64,000 nucleotides of DNA from Piliocolobus tephrosceles (Eukaryota; Chordata; Mammalia; Primates; Cercopithecidae), in NCBI RefSeq assembly GCF_002776525.5, contig NC_045443.1:56148806-56212805 (forward strand), in the 5' to 3' direction. Below, piece by piece: positions 20,006-31,394 of the stretch; position 1 is the stretch's first letter, and each line of letters starts with the position of its first letter. The notes beneath the pieces are model-generated. The model was not told the origin of the DNA. It ran no database searches and saw only the letters and a list, made by a program, of their open reading frames with translations. The position numbers were made by a program, and so were the translations under genes.

Positions 20006-22571
20006 TGTTGCACAACATCATGCCTCATCCTCTGTATGCGGATGGTGGACAAATAATATAAAGGGAGCAGAAAGCCACTTCTTTCCAGGAATATTCTAGG
20101 CCTTCAGATTGAAAGTGATAACCAAATGAAATGAGCTACTTCTAGTCTTTCAATGAAACAGAATTTAGATATCATGAAATTTAACTCTAAATGTTAAGAC
20201 AGACTTTGGATTCATCATAAATAATATACCAAATGCTTACAAGGTTCTTACTTTGCTTAGAGCTTTGGATGATGTTTGATACTCAGAATCATGAAGAATT
20301 ATACTCTAAGTAATTACAGATATTCTGTGAGAGAATGGTTTCTCATGCACACTGATACAGTTAGATTTGACTTTTAATTTTTCTTTTGGCACAATATATA
20401 CCATAGTAATGTAATCAGATTCTAAACTCTAATTTTACTTGCTAAGTTTCCATATTTATTTTGTTGATAACTGAGGCATGATTTATGAACATGTGTGCTT
20501 TTCTACTATGTGTTCATATTTCCGTTCCTTAGAGTTTTACTGTTATTTCCTTCAGTAAAGGAGCTACTTTAAAAAAAAAAAAACTAAATTGTCTTTCATA
20601 TGTTTAGGATGAAGTTTATTTCCTTTGATAATCATTTCTAATTAATGAAGTAAAGTTTAAAATTTTTAATGGAATAACATTTGAAATTAATAGAGTTTTG
20701 AAAACTGGAGGTTTAAAAATCCTTGGCAAGAGTTTTTATCTCATATAGCCTGAATGAATTATTAAAAGCAAACTTCTACCTAAATCTAAACCTTATTTTC
20801 TTCATATATTGATTTTCCTGTTCCATGAAAACCTATCAAGTTTTCTAGAAAGTTTATGGTAATATTTTTGTATTCTTTAGTCATAACTTATTTTCATATA
20901 ATACATGTAATATATAGATTTTTGCGGATAATTTTCAGTAGCCTTTCTAGATTGCAAAATGGGTACCTATGCAAACATAAATGTATATAATTTTGAATAT
21001 GAAACCATTTGTAGAATGTAATAAGAGCACATTCAAAGCAAAGCTGCATCACAATCTTTTGCAAAGTAGAGAATATTCATACCATGAATACTGACCATTT
21101 ATTATATCTCTCTGGATTCTGCTACGTTGTGATTTTCATAAACAAGACTATTTTCCTTCATGTGAGGATTAAAGATAAAAATGCCTCTCTCCCTGATCAA
21201 ACTTCTTCACACTGTTCTCCAGTAGCATCTTTCCAACTTCAACGTCTGGTAAAGCAGCCTAAGGACAAGAAAATATTTCCTGCAGGGAATGCAATTTTTG
21301 GCCTTCTTGGTAAAGAGGACTTCAAATGAAACTAGACCTGGCTATGAGCCACCCATCCATTTTAATATTGCCTGTACTGAATTCACTTGGGGTAATCCTT
21401 ACTTTCATTTGCAAAGGAATTGTAATCTGCTGTACTTTATTTGTGGTTTTTGAGAATAGCTTTTCTGTCTTCTATGTTCTTCCTTAATATTACTTCCTCT
21501 GAGCCAGCCTGTCTAGCCTGGTTCTGAGTATAAATAGCTCCAAGTATGGAGCACTAATGCCCTGCTATTGCTGGGTTATGTGAAACCCTTTTTTGTGTTG
21601 AACACAAGAAGCCCATGATTATTCCTACCACAGATTCTCACATTCTTAATCAGTTCCACCTGGCCAATAAACAGTAAAGCCAGGACAGCTTCTCCTCTGT
21701 GTGGGTTTTCTACTTTATGGGTAATAAAACTGTCCTTGGTGTTATTTAGGAATCCCTTTGATGCCTACTAGTTTACTGTATTGATATTTCAGGGGTATTG
21801 GCAGTTGCTGGTGAGCCTTCACTACTGGCATCCCTGAACTGTGGCAATGAAGTAGTTTGGGTAAATAACGGCGGGGTGGGGAACACAACTGGTAAAGCTT
21901 TTTTTTTTTTTTTTTTTTTTTTTTGTACTTACATGTATCAAGGAACAATTTAGAAGTGGCCTTATGGAAACAGCAAGGCTAAGAACTGGTTAGATTTCTT
22001 TCAAACCTAGAGGAAAGAAAGAAAGAGAGAAAAAGGAGAGAGAAGATGCAATGTAATTTTTTGAACTTGTAAACACCTCACATTGTTTATTTGCAATGGT
22101 ATTTTGTTAAAATCATTACTAGATACCAAGCTCCTACATCTGCAAGTTAAAAAGAATGAAGCTGGGCTAATTCTCAGCTTCTTTGTAATTGAGTTAGCTA
22201 GTAAGAATACTCTCTGCAGATTTTAGGAAAGAGAGGGTATTAAGAGCATTAGTTCCAAGTTTGAGTTCTATTTTCAGTGCATGGTTTTAGTAATGTGTAA
22301 ATGTTTTTTGAAAGGTGGCTTGTATTTTTATTTTTATTATTTAAAAAAGTTTTAAACCAATCAGTGTAGGATATTTGAAATGGGAAAGACTAAATGGTAA
22401 TAGAAAATGAACTCATGTTAGATCAAAAGAGACAAGTAACCGATGCATCCACGAAAAGTAAATACTTTGTGAACTTGAAGAGCTCTTGTTGGATGGCACT
22501 ATTTATTTTGAACAAATTCTTTTAATCCCTTTAAACCCATTAACTGTTAAAGTGGGGACTCGTTTGGACTT
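20006..22571. other. Long stretch of unassigned AT-rich DNA
   Basis: About 2.5 kb with no gene and no repeat I can name. It includes a T run at about 21898-21924, a purine-rich GAAA/GAGA stretch at about 22012-22047, and an LTR-like signal set (TATAAATAG at 21529-21537; AATAAA at 21665-21670 and 21723-21728). The 81-codon frame at 21084-21329 has no support. Confidence 0.45.
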
Positions 22572-22584
22572 TGAAACAGCTTTT

Positions 22585-22885
22585 TTTTTTTTTTTTTTTT
22601 TTTTTTTGAGACAGAGTCTCACTGTTGCCCAGGCTGGAGTGCAGTGGTGCGATCTCGGTTCATTGCAACCTCTGACTCATGGGTTCAAGTGATTCTCCTG
22701 CCTCAGCCTCTTGAATAGGTGGGATTACAGGTGGGTGCCACCACACCTGGCTAATTTTTGTATTTTCAGTAGAGACGGGGTTTCACCATGTTGGCCAGGC
22801 TGGTCTTGAATGCCTGACCTTGTGATCCACCTGCCTCGGCCTCCCAAAGTGCTGGGATTACAGGATTGAGCCACTGTGCCCGGCC
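22585..22885 (-). mobile_element. Alu SINE, antisense, with TSD
   Basis: T-run, GAGACAGAGTCTCACTGTTG, both arms, to TTGAGCCACTGTGCCCGGCC. Flanking direct repeat TGAAACAGCTTTT at 22572-22584 and 22886-22898. AluS/Y-like. Confidence 0.95.
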
Positions 22886-22898
22886 TGAAACAGCTTTT

Positions 22899-23354
22899 TA
22901 TATAGTGCCTTTCTTTGTGTTAGTATTACTTAATCTTACCTTAATTAATCATTGCAGTCTCTTCTTGAAAGGAATAAATGCCATTAGACTTATCATTCCT
23001 ATCACCATCATATTTTTATCATAAACAATATTAATTGGCTATAGTGTAAAGAGTTTCAAGTGTGTTTTATAATATACAAGAGAGACCTCTCCTGTCAGTG
23101 CCTAGTGCCCAAATATTATTTATCAAATGTATGATTACTTTTGGCATCATTATGTATATTTTTAGAGATTCGAGTTTTTCTTCGAAAGAATGTTTCCCCC
23201 TGCTTTCAAAAAATATTTCTATAGGTTTTTAAAATGCTAATCAGGAGAGATAAAGCCATTTTACAGATGGTGAAATAAACTACTGGAGATAGCACAGTAC
23301 ATTAATATGAGCAGAATGTATATGTGGGTATTCATGTGTGTGCATGTGTTTAAG
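22899..23354. other. Unassigned DNA
   Basis: AT-rich sequence with no gene or repeat recognised. Confidence 0.5.
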
Positions 23355-23690
23355 CTCATCCATTCAACAAATATGGACCCAGCATCGATTTTGCATGTGC
23401 TTGGTGCTGTAATAGTTGCTGGAATACAAAAATGAATAATACACACTTATAGCCTTTGAGAATAATATAGTGTCATGGGGTGATAGATTTTCAAAACTAA
23501 TAATTACAGTTAAAATGATAGTGCTGTAATAGAGGCGAATTGTGCCTGTAGGAATTGAGAAAGACTCTCTGAAGGAGGTAACTGTTGAATGGAGCTTTGA
23601 GTGGTGAACTAGGGTTTGGCAAGAGCAGAGCAGAGAAGAATGTTTCAGTTAAACGGAGAAGTTGAAAAGGTTTTGAGGATTAAGACCACA
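23355..23690 (-). repeat. L2 LINE, antisense
   Basis: CATCCATTCAACAAATATGG, GCATGTGCTTGGTGCTGTA, then 'agactctctgaaggaggtaac' and GGAGCTTTGAGTGGTGAAC. The order and wording are those of the antisense L2 3' part ('...ctgaggaggtgacatttgagctgagac...'). Confidence 0.55.
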
Positions 23691-23729
23691 TGATCTGTCT
23701 GGAAATAACTGGAGTACAGATAATAAAAA

Positions 23730-23995
23730 CAAGAAATAAGTTATTGTATGTTAGTGCACAGCAGCATGACTATAGTTAACAATATTGTATATTTTAAAAT
23801 GGCTATGAGACAATTTTGAATGTTCTCATTGCAGAGAAATGATAAGTGTTTGAGGTGATGTATATGCTACGTACCCTGATTGGATTATTACACAATGTAT
23901 ACATGTTGCAAAACATCACACTTCGCCCCATACCTATGTACAAATATTAGGTGTCAATTAAACATATTTTAAAGAAAAAAAGTAAATATGGCAAA
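23730..23995 (+). mobile_element. L1 3' UTR and tail, sense
   Basis: CATGACTATAGTTAACAATA, TGAGGTGATGTATATGC, CCTGATTGGATTATTACACA, GTATACATGTTGCAAAACAT and GTCAATTAAACATATTTTAA form the standard L1MA/L1PB 3' terminus followed by an A-rich tail. The same L1 region lies in opposite orientation at 24688-25020. Confidence 0.8.
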
Positions 23996-24687
23996 ATGTT
24001 AAAAAAAATTTCACAACCCTACATCCAGCAAATTTTCTGCAGTTATTATTCTGGTATTTATTTTTGGTTGATTTTCTCATAAGACTAGTTCAGAGAATTA
24101 TAGAGTCTAACTAATTTTTACTTCAATCTCTTTCTTTTTTACGAACACGAAGTTTCATCTGTTAGCAACTTTTTGAAGCTAAATAGGTTGTATATTAAAA
24201 TATATGTAGTGTGTTTTTCCACTTCTTGTTTCAAGATGAGAGTATTATCAGCGTTCTTTAGGAAATTTCCCATACCTCTTCACAACTCTACTTCAGACCT
24301 TAAAATACCTAGTATTATCAGTCCCTCCCACCTCCAATATTTCTGTTTTAGAATTTCACTTGTCTTTTATTTATACTGGTATTGTTCAAAGGAAGTTTCT
24401 AAAATGATATTCTTATATGAAACTCCAGTATAGAAATCAGATTAAAATTTTTTATATAAAGGTATATATTTAGTTCAAATTCATATAATATGCTTCTTAT
24501 AAATCTGTTAATAAGAGCAATGAAATTACTTTGATTAGCACAAAAATTTAAAAGGTATATTAGAGAAGATAGTTGTAACCTTGTATCAACTGTAGCATCA
24601 AATTGATTTCTATATTATTTGGTTTCACAATATTGAGAAAATCCCGATTCACACATTAAAGTGGTTACAAATGGTAGCAGTGTGTTT
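23996..24687. other. Unassigned AT-rich DNA
   Basis: Spacer between two L1 3' ends of opposite orientation. An 86-codon frame (24173-24433) shows no domain and no splice sites. Confidence 0.45.
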
Positions 24688-25020
24688 TGTTTCCTCATTT
24701 GTTTTTATTTTATTTTTAATTTTTATCTGTACGTAGTAGGTATATATACTTACTGGATACATGTGATGTTTCGATACGGGCATCCAATGTACAATAGTCA
24801 TATCAGGGTGAATGGGGTACCTGTCACCTCAAGCATTTATCATTTCTTTGTGTTAGAAACATCCCAATTCTATTTTTTTATTTTTTAAAAATATACAATA
24901 ACTTATTGCTGATTATAGTCCACCCTGTTGTGCTATCAAAAACTAGATCGTATTCATTCTATCTAACTGTATTTTTGCACCCATTAACCATCTCCACAAC
25001 CCACCCCAACCCTTTTTAAA
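24688..25020 (-). mobile_element. L1 3' UTR, antisense
   Basis: CTGGATACATGTGATGTTTC, ATATCAGGGTGAATGGGG, CACCTCAAGCATTTATCATT, TGTGCTATCAAAAACTAG and CCATTAACCATCTCCACAAC match the antisense L1MA/L1PB 3' UTR. It pairs in part with 23730-23995. Confidence 0.8.
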
Positions 25021-25179
25021 ACAACCTACCTTGAAGTTTCAAGATAGTCTTCATTTAAAATGATCCAGAAGCTCAGAAAAGTTGCTGGAATTTTTTGTCC
25101 AAAATGATGCAGCAAAATCTAATATCTGAACCTATTTTCATTGTTAAATATTCAACTGAGAGGTGGTTAATTTATTTCT

Positions 25180-25474
25180 TTTCTTTCTTTTTTTTCCTTT
25201 TTTTTTTTTTTTTTTTGAGACAGAGCCTCACTCCATCACCAAGGCTCAATGCAACCTCTGCCTCCCAGCTCAAGTGAATCTCTTCCCTCAGCTTCCCAAG
25301 TAGCTGGAACTACAGTTGTGCACTACCTAGCCCCGGCTTTTTTTGTGTTTTTAGTAGAGATAGGTTTTCACCATGTTGGCCAGGCTGGTCTTGAACATCT
25401 TGACCTCAGGTGATCCACCCTCCTCTGCCTCCCAAAGTACTGGCATTACAGGTGTGAACCACCGTGCCCAGCCT
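25180..25474 (-). mobile_element. Alu SINE, antisense, with TSD
   Basis: T-run, GAGACAGAGCCTCACTCCAT, ending AACCACCGTGCCCAGCC. Near-identical direct repeats GGTTAATTTATTTCTT (about 25164-25179) and GGTTAATGTATTTCTT (about 25475-25490) flank it. The right arm lacks about 20 bp compared with a full Alu (CATCACCAAGGCTCAATGCA joins). Confidence 0.92.
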
Positions 25475-25490
25475 GGTTAATGTATTTCTT

Positions 25491-26104
25491 AGCCAGCCTA
25501 TATTGTCATTGTTGCCTGGAAAAATACTCTTTCAAATGAATTTCTTATAATGGGAGGTTTGACAATAAAATAATATGTATGATCTAAAAGCAATGTAATT
25601 TCTTCTCCTCTCTAATTTTTAGTTACTGGTGTCTCTGGTAAAAGGGTTTATGCGAGAGAAAGTTGGTTGACACTTGTCATCAGTCTGCCACAGCTTGTAG
25701 AGAATTGAAAGTATTTTAGAATAGAGGAGAGAAAAAGGCAGCAATTCTAAACCAGAATGACAGGGTCTCCATGGAGGGCCTCATGACCACATACCTCATT
25801 CTTCCAGAATTATTATATCTGCTTATATGAATTCTCTGTGCATCCATGCATTTATTAATAATGTATACTTAGTCTTTTTAAAAGAAGTACTTGAAATCAT
25901 AAAGATTTTGATAGCTTGACACTGTTTGATCACGATGAACATAGGGAATTTCTTACAATTATATAAAGTCAACATTTCTAGCTGGTTTTAAATAAGAAAA
26001 TAACTTAGGCATTGATAAAATTGACTTTCAGTAAATCTGAACTGTGAGGGGGAAATATTTTATCATGGTGTTTGTCTCTATGAGTTAATATTTATAATAC
26101 TTTT
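25491..26104. other. Unassigned DNA
   Basis: No gene or repeat recognised between two antisense Alus. Confidence 0.5.
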
Positions 26105-26114
26105 TCTCATGTAT

Positions 26115-26119
<5 letters not shown>

Positions 26120-26147
<28 letters not shown>

Positions 26148-26428
26148 TTTTTGAGACGGAGGCTCGCTCGCCCAGGCTGGAGTGCAGTGATGCGGTCTCC
26201 ACTCACTGCAAGCTCCGCCTCCCGGGTTCACGCCATTCTCCTGCCTCAGCCTCCCATGTAGCTGGGACTACAGGCGCCCGCCACCGCACCCGGCTAATTT
26301 TTGTATTTTTAGTAGAGACGGGGCTTCACCATGTTAGCCAGAGTGGTCTCAATCTCCTGACTTCGTGATCCGCCCGTCTCGGCCTCCCAAAGTGCTGGTA
26401 TTACAGGCGTGAGCCACCGTGCCCGGCC
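26120..26428 (-). mobile_element. AluY SINE, antisense, intact TSD
   Basis: TTTTCTTTC-T run, GAGACGGAGGCTCGCTCGCC, GCAAGCTCCGCCTCCCGGGT, ending GAGCCACCGTGCCCGGCC. Perfect 15-bp TSD TCTCATGTATTTTTC at 26105-26119 and 26429-26443. High CpG retention marks a young insertion. Confidence 0.95.
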
Positions 26429-26443
26429 TCTCATGTATTTTTC

Positions 26444-27004
26444 AATGAAGATAAAATTTATGCAAACACCAATAAATTGGTGTCATCCTAATTGAAACTT
26501 GGCAAGTGAGAGACACTCGGTTACCTGTCCTATGTTATGCACGCCCACCCCTTTCATACTTGGGGCAGATGAAAAGGGAAATGTCAAGATATCACTTGAA
26601 AAATGCATTTTTAAAAGTTAAATTAGCAAAAAATAGGACTTATGATTTAGGAAGTGATGTGGAGCCACCGATGAATACTTTGCTGCACTGGATTTCAGCA
26701 ATACAGTCCAGCTTTGAAAGTCTCTTTTATTCCACAAAGAAGTATCCTTTCCTGTAGAAAATTTAAATATTTTAACCTACAATACATTAAAGGGAAAATT
26801 ATTTGTGAATCAACAAAAACAAAAGGTATTTATTCTACCATGGAAATACACATTTAAAAAATGTCCATCTATAGTTATTTCAGTCCTTCAGTGTAGTATG
26901 GACATAGTTTTGAGGCTATGTCAGGGCACACAAACTTTTAATGTAACTCAGTTAAAAGTAAATTTATTAAAGATGTAATTTGTGGGATTATGTATGCTAC
27001 GAAA
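26444..27004. other. Unassigned DNA
   Basis: Contains an 83-codon frame (26506-26757, plus) with no recognisable domain and no convincing splice acceptor or donor. No repeats named. Confidence 0.45.
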
Positions 27005-27285
27005 CCTGGTCTGCTTTAATTACCACAATTTCTTTATCCATTGATGGGTACTTGGGTTGATTCCATATTTTGGCTATTGTGAATAGTGCTGCAATAAACA
27101 TGAGAGTACAGACATCTCTCTGATGTATTAATTTCCTTTCTTCTGGATATATACCCAGTACTGAAATTGCCAGATCATAAGGAACTTCTTTTAGTTTTTT
27201 GAGGAACCTCAATACTCTTCTCCAGAGACTATACTAATTTGCATTCCCACCAATGGTGTATGAGGCTTTCCCTTTTCACGGTGAT
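27005..27285 (-). mobile_element. L1 ORF2 3' fragment, antisense
   Basis: TCTTTATCCATTGATGGGTA, TTGGGTTGATTCCATATTTT, GTGAATAGTGCTGCAATAAA, GGATATATACCCAGTACTG and GCATTCCCACCAATGGTGTA are the antisense of the L1 ORF2 C-terminal region. The 71-codon minus frame inside is a remnant of that coding region, and it is broken. Confidence 0.9.
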
Positions 27286-28344
27286 TTCTAAGGATGTTGC
27301 CTTTATATATGGGACCAGAGTATGAACACTTTGAATGCCATATGAGCTGATATGGAGATTCAAGACTGTAGTCCCTGAGTAGCACTCAGTTGTCCCTCAA
27401 AGCCACCAACACCAGAAAGAACTAGTCAAGATATTCCTGGAAGTGACTCCGTTGGTCAGTAGCTGCTAAATGATCTTGGGCAAGCCATTTCTCCTTTTTC
27501 ACTGATGCGATTTTTAATGTCCTTTCAAGCTAAAAAAAAATGCCTTTCTAAGAAGTAATGCTTGCTATCTTTTTGAAAGCACAGTACTTTCAGAGGATAA
27601 TCATTAATATGCAGTGATTTTCATCTTAAACAGTACAACAAAGTGTATATTTCTTAAGCCTTCATTTACAGATAAATAAGATGAAATGGGTAAATGGTGT
27701 TTATTAAACTATGATGACATTTGTTAAACTCCCCATGTTAAGGCTGAGAGAGCCTGGGAACCAATGAATAAGAATTCCAAAAAAATCACATCACGTTATG
27801 CTGTTTTCTCCAAATTTTCTCTTTTTCAGAGAATCCTAGGTGTTACAACCCTAGCTTCAGGCTATTCTTTCTCAGGTGTCCACCATTTCAGATTCATAGT
27901 ATTCGTTAGGCATGACAGACACATAGCGTAGGTCCTAGTAGCTTTTTTAAAGTCCTTTGGAAACATTTGAGCCCTGAAAACAAACAATATCTTCCAAAGT
28001 CCAAAAAATAAAACCATAAAACTAGCATTGATAAATGTTTAATGAAATGCCTACAAAATATAATATCAAGTCAACTTCATTAATTGTTAAAATTAGTATT
28101 CATAAAATTTTCATGACATTTGGAAATAAACTGTAATTTAGATTTCTCTTTTTGTAAGAATTTCTGAGTATGCAAAATGATTATCATAAAATTATAACCA
28201 ATTGTAAATTCAGTGAGATGCTTAGCTAAAGAATTTCAGGAACAAATTTACAGGAAATCCTTTCATAATTTTGTACTAAAAAAATGAATTTATATGTAAT
28301 TTGTGTATATTTTAATACATTGTGTATAAAGTATAAAAATCAAA
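27286..28344. other. Unassigned DNA
   Basis: A weak sense MIR trace at about 27455-27530 (ATGATCTTGGGCAAGCCATT). Nothing else recognised. Confidence 0.4.
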
Positions 28345-28410
28345 TAACAATCACTAACATTTATCAGATGTTCATTATGTGCCAAATATTATTCTCAGAT
28401 CTTGTTCATT
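28345..28410 (-). repeat. MIR fragment, antisense
   Basis: CTAACATTTATCAGATGTTC, ATTATGTGCCAAATATTATT and CTCAGATC resemble the antisense MIR 3' half. Short and diverged. Confidence 0.4.
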
Positions 28411-28419
28411 GTGAATGTG

Positions 28420-28830
28420 TTACTGATTTTTTTCTCTCTCCCTCTACTTCATGTCTAATCAATCTCCAGCCAGACATTTCACTTGTAATTTTTCCTTAAA
28501 TCCATTCAATTGTTTTTCTCTCCATTGACAACCGTCCGTCCCCCAACTCAAAATCCCAGTATCTTTTGACTAAACTACTTCAAAAGTCCTCATGCGACCC
28601 TGCCTGTCTCCGGTGGTAGAGTAAACCTTTAAAAGGGAAATTCTGCTTTAAGCCCTTTGATGGCTCCAATTACTATTATGATAAAGTATGAAATCTTAAA
28701 CATGAACTCAAATCTCACCCTTTCGCAACCAGTCTGTTTTCAGGGGCTCCTCTTTATGCTATACCCAGAGAAATTGAACATGCTCCATAGCCTCCTACCT
28801 CAAGGACAGGACAGGAGGCCTGAGGTTTGC
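28420..28830 (+). repeat. L2 LINE, sense
   Basis: GAGTAAACCTTTAAAAGGG, TTTAAGCCCTTTGATGGCTC, ATGATAAAGTATGAAATC, AACCAGTCTGTTTTCAGG and TCCTCTTTATGCTATACC correspond in order to the L2 3' half ('...ccctccaatggcttcccatc...ataaaatccaaac...'). Confidence 0.55.
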
Positions 28831-28939
28831 TCAGGAGGGATGTGTCTGATACACTGAGGCACTGACAGTAGAATAAGACCCATATGAATCTGAGGCTACT
28901 GTCCAAAGGAGGGCATGAGTTCCCACTGGGAGGGAAAGG

Positions 28940-29165
28940 AAGGAACACTTATTGAGGCATGGCGACACTTGCAGGGCCTGGCTAGGTGCTGTACATGCAC
29001 CATCTCATTGAATACTCCTAACAGCCTGTGAGGTTGATCTTACGATTTCGTGCACAGATGAGATGCGCAGGGCAGCACAGCTAGTGAACATTCGACTTGG
29101 GAATTGAAACTTGACTCTCAAGCCAGTGTTTCTCCACTCATCATGCTGTTCTGCCTTGTTGTTTC
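28940..29165 (-). repeat. MIR SINE, antisense
   Basis: GAACACTTATTGAGGCATGG, GCTAGGTGCTGTACATGCAC, CTCATTGAATACTCCTAACA, GCACAGATGAGATGCGCAGG and AGCACAGCTAGTGAACATTC cover most of the MIR in reverse. Well preserved for this family. Confidence 0.8.
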
Positions 29166-29343
29166 ATCACTGTTGTAACCCCAGTCTACCACAGAGCTTC
29201 AAGATAAGAAGTATCTACCCAATAAATGTTGGGTGAATTTGGAATGTCAGAGTAAGTCACCTCTAGTCTAGGGGCTTTTCCTTTGAAGAAAAACCCTGCT
29301 TTCATCCTGGGAATTGAAACAGGTTTTGCAGTGGCTTTCTGAC

Positions 29344-29370
29344 CTCTATCTATGTATCTATGTATCTATG

Positions 29371-29427
<57 letters not shown>

Positions 29428-29452
29428 ATCTTTCTATCTATCTATCTATAGG
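29344..29452. repeat. (TCTA)n / (GATA)n microsatellite
   Basis: TATCTATG units give way to a long uninterrupted TATC run (about 29372-29421), then TTTC-interrupted units. A tetranucleotide repeat of this length is usually highly polymorphic. Confidence 0.97.
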
Positions 29453-29481
29453 TAGCTATATCCTAGAGGTTTAAGACCATA

Positions 29482-29740
29482 CTAGTAGGATACTGTTATG
29501 GATACAACACACACACACACACACACACACGTGCATATATATGTGTATATATGAGATATTAGAAATATATCTCAAATATATATCTGATATATTTATCATA
29601 TATATCATCTTATATCTCAGATGTATATCTGATATATGATATATATTATATCTGATATAAAATCATATACATCATATATGATACATATGATAGTGATATA
29701 TATAAAATATATAGATGTATCCATAACAGTATCCTACTAG
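29482..29740. repeat. Palindromic AT-rich repeat with perfect 25-bp arms
   Basis: 29482-29506 (beginning CTAGTAGGATACTGTTATGG) is the exact reverse complement of 29716-29740. Between the arms lie a (CA)n tract and about 185 bp of TATATC/GATATA units that are themselves largely self-complementary. The arms are ordinary mixed sequence, so the symmetry is not explained by composition. Able to extrude as a cruciform. The element resembles primate palindromic AT-rich repeats in kind. Cause unknown. Confidence 0.9.
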
Positions 29741-29761
29741 AATATAAATATAACATAGCCT

Positions 29762-29800
29762 AATATATATATACACACACACATACACACACACACGTAT
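29762..29800. repeat. (TA)n(CA)n microsatellite
   Basis: TAATATATATATACACACAC followed by ACATACACACACACACGT. Lies just outside the palindrome; a similar (CA)n tract lies just inside its left arm (29505-29530). Confidence 0.9.
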
Positions 29801-30889
29801 ATATTTCCAGCATGTCAGTTATGAAGTGTTTACTCAGAAGTAAAATTTAGCAATTTTCCAAATACAATGACATAGTATGGCAGTGGCTTTTAAAAAGTAC
29901 CTGGGTACATTGTTTGGTTTAGTTTTTATTAGCATGTATATATAAATATTTTAAAATGTTCTCTCAAACAGGCAGGTAAGCACTTGGAGGCTTGCCTGGC
30001 AGCAGCTTACCAGCAGTCAGTGGATTTCTCATGCCAAAAGCTCCTTCTCTCAGCAAAGGAACAGATGAGCATCCAGATGATAGCCACATGTGTGAGAGGC
30101 GGATGTCAGCCTCCATCAGAGTTCCTCAGAAGCTCACCCATCATTGTAGCTTTCTTTGTTGCTTTCTGTATATGTGGTTTAAAAAATCTTTTTAAAGGTG
30201 TAACAAAGACTTATGACACTTTTAGATCAGTCCTTTGACTAAAATAGAAACCAGTGATGGCTTCAAACGGTCGTCCCCAGCATTGTTTCCTGATTGTTAA
30301 AGTTAACAACTAAGAATATTTATTTGTACAAGCGAGTATTTTCTCCCTATAGAAAGTCTTCAGTACAGACCTTTGATTATATTTTATTCCCACTAAATCA
30401 TAATTGAGAACATAAAATATTTTAGATGAGACATGGGACTGGAGGAAGGGTGTGGCTACCCAGGAGGTGAGTACAGGCACTTACCTGGTTTGAAGAGAAG
30501 CCATCGGGGATCTGCACTTTGATTCTCGTTCCTGGACTTTACCTATCCCACCTAAATCAGGTTCTGCTAGAACCCCTAGCTCACTAGAGATGGTGGCTGC
30601 TAAAAACTGTACTACTGTGAGATGTGTGAGAATAGTCGAATGGAAACTGTGATGTTCTCTAAGTGAGTGCATGTTTGTTGGAGGTAACATGGAGCAGGGA
30701 ATGAGATTCCCAGGAATATGGAGCTGGATGGAGGCATCTTATTCTGCTGTTTTCTGGCATGTGACCTTGACCAAGTTTTCTGACCTCTTAGATCTTAGCT
30801 TTTTTAAAAAAAATCCGTCAATGGAGATCATAATATTAATACTTTCCTTTGTGTTGCTGTAAGAAACAAATTAAATAAATCATGTTTAT
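29801..30889. other. Unassigned DNA
   Basis: 29975-30180 is less AT-rich, with two overlapping plus-strand frames (29984-30238 and 29992-30195). Neither has a recognisable domain. No repeat is recognised. It could be single-copy conserved DNA, but this is untested. Confidence 0.4.
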
Positions 30890-31345
30890 TAGACTCTTAG
30901 GGCTGCCATAACAAATTACTGTAAGTGAATTGGCATAAGACAACAGATGTGTATTTACTTTACTCTTGGAGTAGAGGCTATTCTGGAAGCTAGAACTCTG
31001 AAATTAAGGTGCTTGGCAGGGCCATGCTCTGAAGGAATCTTTCCTTGCCTCTTCTAGCTTCTGGTAGCTATTGGCAATCCTTGGTTTTCCTTGGCGTTCC
31101 TTGGCTTGTGGCCACATAGCGACGATCTAGTCCTTCATCTTCACGTGGCCTTCTTTTCTGAGTGTACATGGGTCTCACATCTCTCCTTCGTAAAGGACAT
31201 CATTCATAGGATTTAGGGCCCATCCTAATTCAGTATGATCTCATGGTTTACCTTGATTATATCTATACAGATTTTATCTCCAAGTAAGATCTGGGAGTTA
31301 GGACTTAAACATATTCTGGAAACACAGTCCAATACACAACAGTAT
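30890..31345 (-). mobile_element. MLT1-type MaLR LTR, antisense
   Basis: TTAGGGCTGCCATAACAAAT, AGACAACAGATGTGTATTTA, GGAAGCTAGAACTCTGAAAT, CTTCATCTTCACGTGGCC, TTTAGGGCCCATCCTAATTC, 'gattttatctccaagtaag' and GGAGTTAGGACTTAAACATA match the reverse of MLT1 in order. Nearly complete solo LTR. Confidence 0.85.
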
Positions 31346-31371
31346 GTAAAAATGCTTAGGGCAGTGACAGT

Positions 31372-31394
31372 ACATATATATATATATATATTTA
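31372..31394. repeat. (TA)n microsatellite
   Basis: TACATATATATATATATATA, short TA run. Confidence 0.85.

Noticed and set aside
27005..27285. Possible gene fragment with a protein-like minus-strand frame
   Set aside because: It is the C-terminal part of L1 ORF2, truncated and with stops outside the short frame.
29344..29452. CRISPR-like regular spacing
   Set aside because: Pure tetranucleotide microsatellite with no spacers; the genome is a primate.
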